From the NCBI GenBank assembly GCA_903938955.1, contig CAJAFJ010000728.1:1-8145 (forward strand): 8,145 bases of DNA, written 5' to 3'. The translations under genes were made by a program, and so were the position numbers. Below the pieces are notes generated by a model. The model saw only the letters and a program-made list of their open reading frames with translations. It did no database searches and was not told the origin of the DNA. Below are positions 5,927 through 8,145 of this stretch, one piece after another. How positions within the stretch are numbered: position 1 is the first letter of the stretch; every line of letters begins with the position of its first letter. Origin of the DNA: an uncultured beta proteobacterium. Lineage in GTDB: Bacteria > Pseudomonadota > Gammaproteobacteria > Burkholderiales > Burkholderiaceae.

Positions 5927-7222
5927 ATGCCCGTTCATTTTTTTAGACAACCCGCCCGCCAGCTGCTGGTCTGGCTGGCCGCCACGGTGTTGATGTGCGG
6001 CACCAGCTGGGCACAGCACGAGCACGCGCAGCCCAAAGCGTCGACCGAGGCCACGCCGGCGTCAGCCTCGACGGCGAGCGCCAAAAAACCGATGGCACGC
6101 AAGGCCCGGCCGCAACTCGGTATCGGCGCGGCCTTGGCGCCAGACGGCACCTTGTGGCTGGCCGGGCTCAATGCCGAAAACCAGTTGTTTGTGCAAAACG
6201 CACCCGCCCCGGTCGGCACGGCGGCGCGCCAATGGACGGCGCCACGGGTGCTCGACACCGCAGGCGACCCGATTTCCGCCGACGGCGAGAACCACCCTAA
6301 GCTGCTGTTTGGCCCCGGGGCCACGGTGCTGCTGGCCTACACCCAGCCGCTGCCCAAACCCAACACCGGCTATGTGCGCCTGCTGCGCTCGGTCGATGGC
6401 GGGCAAACCTTCGCCGCGCCGGTCACGGTGCACGCCGACCGCCAGGAAATCACGCACCGCTTTGAGTCGCTGGGGTTTGACGCGCAGGGCGCTTTGCACA
6501 CCGTCTGGATCGACAAGCGCGACCTGGAAGCGGCACCCAAAGTGGGCACCAAGTCCAGCTACCGGGGTGCGGCCATTTACCGCAACGTCTCGCTGGATGG
6601 CGGCGCCACCTTTGGCCCGGACCTCAAGGTGGCCGATCACTCCTGCGAGTGCTGCCGCATTGCGCTGGCGCTGGGCACCGACGGCGTGCTGCGCGCCATG
6701 TGGCGTCATGTGTTTGCCCCCAATGTGCGCGACCACGCGGTGGCGGCCCTGACCCCTGCGGCCGTGACCCCCCTCGTGCGCGCCACCTTTGACGAATGGC
6801 GCGTGGACGGTTGCCCGCACCACGGCCCCGGCCTGGCGCCTGCGGGCGAGGGTTTTCACGCCGTCTGGTTTGGCATTCGCCAGCAGGGCGACGAGCCGGG
6901 GGCGGGCGTGCGCTACGCCCGGCTCCAGGCCGACGGCCGCCCCCGCTTGGAGACGGTGCGCCGCCTGCCCGATGAGCGCGCCGAGCATGCCGATGTGATG
7001 GCCGATGGCCCGCGCGTCGCGGTGGTCTGGCGCAGCATTGATGGCATGACCAGCACCCTCAAGGCCTGGTTGTCAACCGATGGCGGGCAGACGTTCCGGG
7101 TGCAAACGTTGGGCCAGGCGAGTGGTGAAAACGACTTCCCCCGCCTGGTGCAAAACGGCCCGCGCATGGCGGTGGTGTGGCGCCATGCCAAAGAGGTACA
7201 GGTTTATGACATCGCGTTCTGA
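5927..7222 (+). CDS. Secreted sialidase-like (Asp-box) beta-propeller protein with CECC and CPHH motifs, putative metal binding
   Basis: A 431-aa protein with a signal peptide (1-29, cleavage at SWA/Q) followed by HEH at the mature N-terminus. Three Asp-boxes of the S-x-D-G-G-x-T-F type lie at 155-162, 222-229 and 383-390, which indicates a BNR/sialidase-type beta-propeller. Automated pipelines would call it exo-alpha-sialidase. However, I see no sialidase catalytic Arg/FRIP arrangement, so enzymatic activity is doubtful. Clustered residues HSCECC (238-243) and CPHHG (296-300) look like a thiol/His metal site. ATG 5927 is chosen over the ATG at 5840 because AGAGG (5917-5921) precedes it by five bases and the signal peptide starts there. 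It lies 83 nt after exbD. A periplasmic copper-binding role in this uptake system is my inference. Confidence 0.8.
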   Translation: MPVHFFRQPARQLLVWLAATVLMCGTSWAQHEHAQPKASTEATPASASTASAKKPMARKARPQLGIGAALAPDGTLWLAGLNAENQLFVQNAPAPVGTAARQWTAPRVLDTAGDPISADGENHPKLLFGPGATVLLAYTQPLPKPNTGYVRLLRSVDGGQTFAAPVTVHADRQEITHRFESLGFDAQGALHTVWIDKRDLEAAPKVGTKSSYRGAAIYRNVSLDGGATFGPDLKVADHSCECCRIALALGTDGVLRAMWRHVFAPNVRDHAVAALTPAAVTPLVRATFDEWRVDGCPHHGPGLAPAGEGFHAVWFGIRQQGDEPGAGVRYARLQADGRPRLETVRRLPDERAEHADVMADGPRVAVVWRSIDGMTSTLKAWLSTDGGQTFRVQTLGQASGENDFPRLVQNGPRMAVVWRHAKEVQVYDIAF

Positions 7223-7745
7223 GTTTCAAGGCCACGGTGCTGCCGTGCTCGGCATGACGCGCCGCAGTGTTTTGGCTGTAGCCACGGTTTTTCCGCTAAC
7301 TTTATGGTCAAATCAGCCTATAGCCCCCGTAAACAGTGCGCAGACAGCTATTAAAACTGTAGTGGACTTTGACGGGGAAACGTGGGCCGCTTTGCTCAAG
7401 AATGGCCCGCGCCCGGCGGCCTACGTGTTCACCACCACCTACTGCTCGACCTGCCCGGATGCGTTTGACCAGTTGCACCGCTTCATTGCAAAAGCCGGCC
7501 AAAAGGTGGAACTGGTCGCCGTGGTGATGGACGTGCCGGCGTCGCGTGCGCTGGCGCATGTTCACCACTTTGTCGGTGCCACCCAGCTTTATGCGTTTGA
7601 AGGTTTTGCCCCCGCTATCCGGCAAAGCGTGGACCCGAAGTGGCCCAACGTCACGCCCTACGTGGTGCTGCTGGGGCGCAACGGGGCTGTGCAGCGCAGC
7701 ATTGGCCCGCCCGAGGCCGCCATGCTGAAGAAGTGGCTGGCCTGA
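7206..7745 (+). CDS. Thioredoxin-fold CxxC protein, exported
   Basis: A 179-aa protein. The active-site-like motif YCSTCP has Cys80 and Cys83 after a beta-strand (AAYVFTTT), and Thr150-Pro151 in NVTPYVVLLGRNG fits the cis-proline loop, so the fold is thioredoxin-like. His118, His120 and His121 lie between. An N-terminal segment with Arg19-Arg20 (TRRSVL) then a hydrophobic stretch (21-34) resembles a Tat signal but lacks the usual Phe. The start at 7206 overlaps the preceding gene by 17 bases and has AAGAGG (7191-7196) nine bases upstream. ATG 7254 is an alternative start that would begin at MTRRSV but lacks a ribosome-binding site. It may act as a thiol reductase keeping the CECC protein or copper reduced, like Sco or TlpA partners. 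The segment for residues 34-53 overlaps a degenerate repeat. Confidence 0.82.
   Translation: MTSRSEFQGHGAAVLGMTRRSVLAVATVFPLTLWSNQPIAPVNSAQTAIKTVVDFDGETWAALLKNGPRPAAYVFTTTYCSTCPDAFDQLHRFIAKAGQKVELVAVVMDVPASRALAHVHHFVGATQLYAFEGFAPAIRQSVDPKWPNVTPYVVLLGRNGAVQRSIGPPEAAMLKKWLA
7306..7363 (-). repeat. Degenerate short interspersed repeat inside the thioredoxin-like gene (copy 2)
   Basis: Read on the minus strand, it gives ACTAC, 5 nt, TAATAGC, 27 nt, AGGC, then TGATTTGACC. Block order and spacing match copy 1 at 1605-1662. The stretch is more AT-rich than the surrounding codons and encodes residues 34-53, just after the hydrophobic signal core. The reading frame stays open, so the element appears to have been absorbed into the coding sequence as the signal-peptide end and linker. 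Confidence 0.5.
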
Positions 7746-7758
7746 GCGCCGGTGATGT

Positions 7759-7789
7759 AAAAACTGGCTGGCGGCGTTAGGCCGCCAGC
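7759..7789 (-). terminator. Intrinsic terminator of the M20 peptidase gene
   Basis: GCTGGCGGC (7767-7775) and GCCGCCAGC (7781-7789) form a perfect 9-bp GC-rich stem with a 5-nt loop. On the minus strand the stem is followed after three bases by five T (7763-7759). The stop codon of the minus-strand gene (7777-7779) lies within the loop, so the terminator begins in the last codons. On the plus strand no T-run follows, so it acts in one direction only. Confidence 0.8.
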
Positions 7790-8145
7790 AGGTCGTTCAA
7801 GCTTCTGGCAATCACTTGGGTCGCGCGGCGCAGGTCTTGCAGGTTCAGTCGCTCATCGGCACGTTTGGCGTGCGACTCCAGCACCGTTCTCGGGCCTGCA
7901 CCATAAATCACACCCGGAATGCCCGCCTCGCAAAATAGCCGAACGTCGGTGTACAGCGGCGTGCCTTGCGCGGGAATTTTCTCGCCAAACACTTGCTCGC
8001 CATGCTTCTGGATCGCATCCACCAACGGTTGATTGCCCGGCAGTGGCTGCATGGAATGGGCCAACAAAATACGTTTGATGTCGACCGTGATGCCGGGCGT
8101 TTTGGCCGCCACCGTGCTGATGATCTGGCGCAGGGTGGCCTCCAC
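7777..8145 (-). CDS. M20 family metallopeptidase, C-terminal part (N-terminus beyond window)
   Basis: The frame is open to the right edge, so 122 residues of the C-terminal end are visible. AGIPGVIYGAGPRTVLESHAKRADERL, in pieces, is the hallmark of the M20/M25/M40 family (ArgE, DapE, aminoacylase-like). The His in ESHAKRADE is the expected metal ligand near the C-terminus, and DVRLFCEAGIPG is the usual preceding strand. Members hydrolyse amide bonds in acylated amino acids or small peptides using two zinc ions in the cytoplasm. The exact substrate cannot be told from this part. It is convergent with the copper operon, 31 nt from its end, and is probably unrelated to it. Confidence 0.88.
   Translation of the reverse strand: MEATLRQIISTVAAKTPGITVDIKRILLAHSMQPLPGNQPLVDAIQKHGEQVFGEKIPAQGTPLYTDVRLFCEAGIPGVIYGAGPRTVLESHAKRADERLNLQDLRRATQVIARSLNDLLAA

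Noticed and set aside
6062..6988. Minus-strand open frame (308 codons) antisense to the propeller gene
   Set aside because: It is a GC-rich shadow of a gene with signal peptide, Asp-boxes and a ribosome-binding site on the plus strand.

Overview
This is a GC-rich window with beta-proteobacterial character. The protein families, the gene order and two degenerate copies of a short interspersed repeat that I recall from Comamonadaceae (Rhodoferax, Polaromonas, Acidovorax relatives) suggest a member of that family. I could not run a search to confirm this. I see no tRNA, rRNA, CRISPR array, insertion sequence or phage gene.

Layout: (1) Bases 2-1019, plus strand: the end of a DUF2946 protein, a 172-nt gap, then a periplasmic PCu(A)C copper chaperone. 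(2) Bases 1020-1202: an intergenic region with a candidate promoter. (3) Bases 1203-7745, plus strand: a second DUF2946 protein, a TonB-dependent outer-membrane receptor, TonB, ExbB, ExbD, a secreted Asp-box beta-propeller protein with a CECC cluster, and a thioredoxin-fold CxxC protein. These are tightly spaced and look like one operon. (4) Bases 7777-8145, minus strand: the C-terminal part of an M20 metallopeptidase, convergent with the operon and ending in an intrinsic terminator.

My reading is a copper-acquisition locus. The receptor would take up copper or a copper complex, powered by its own TonB-ExbB-ExbD. The Cys/His-bearing secreted proteins and PCu(A)C would then handle the metal in the periplasm. 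The substrate is inferred from the neighbours, not from the receptor itself.

The most interesting signal is regulatory. Both DUF2946 ORFs carry a CPxC motif and both end in Arg-Gly-Pro-Pro a few codons before the stop. This is the architecture of CruR of Bordetella pertussis (bp2923), an upstream ORF that heads the bfrG TonB-transporter operon. In CruR, copper sensed by a nascent CxxC relieves arrest at a C-terminal RAPP motif and triggers Rho-dependent termination. Here two such ORFs sit about 1.2 kb apart, each followed by a C-rich, G-poor stretch and then a copper-related gene. They may be paired copper-sensing arrest peptides controlling two arms of one system.
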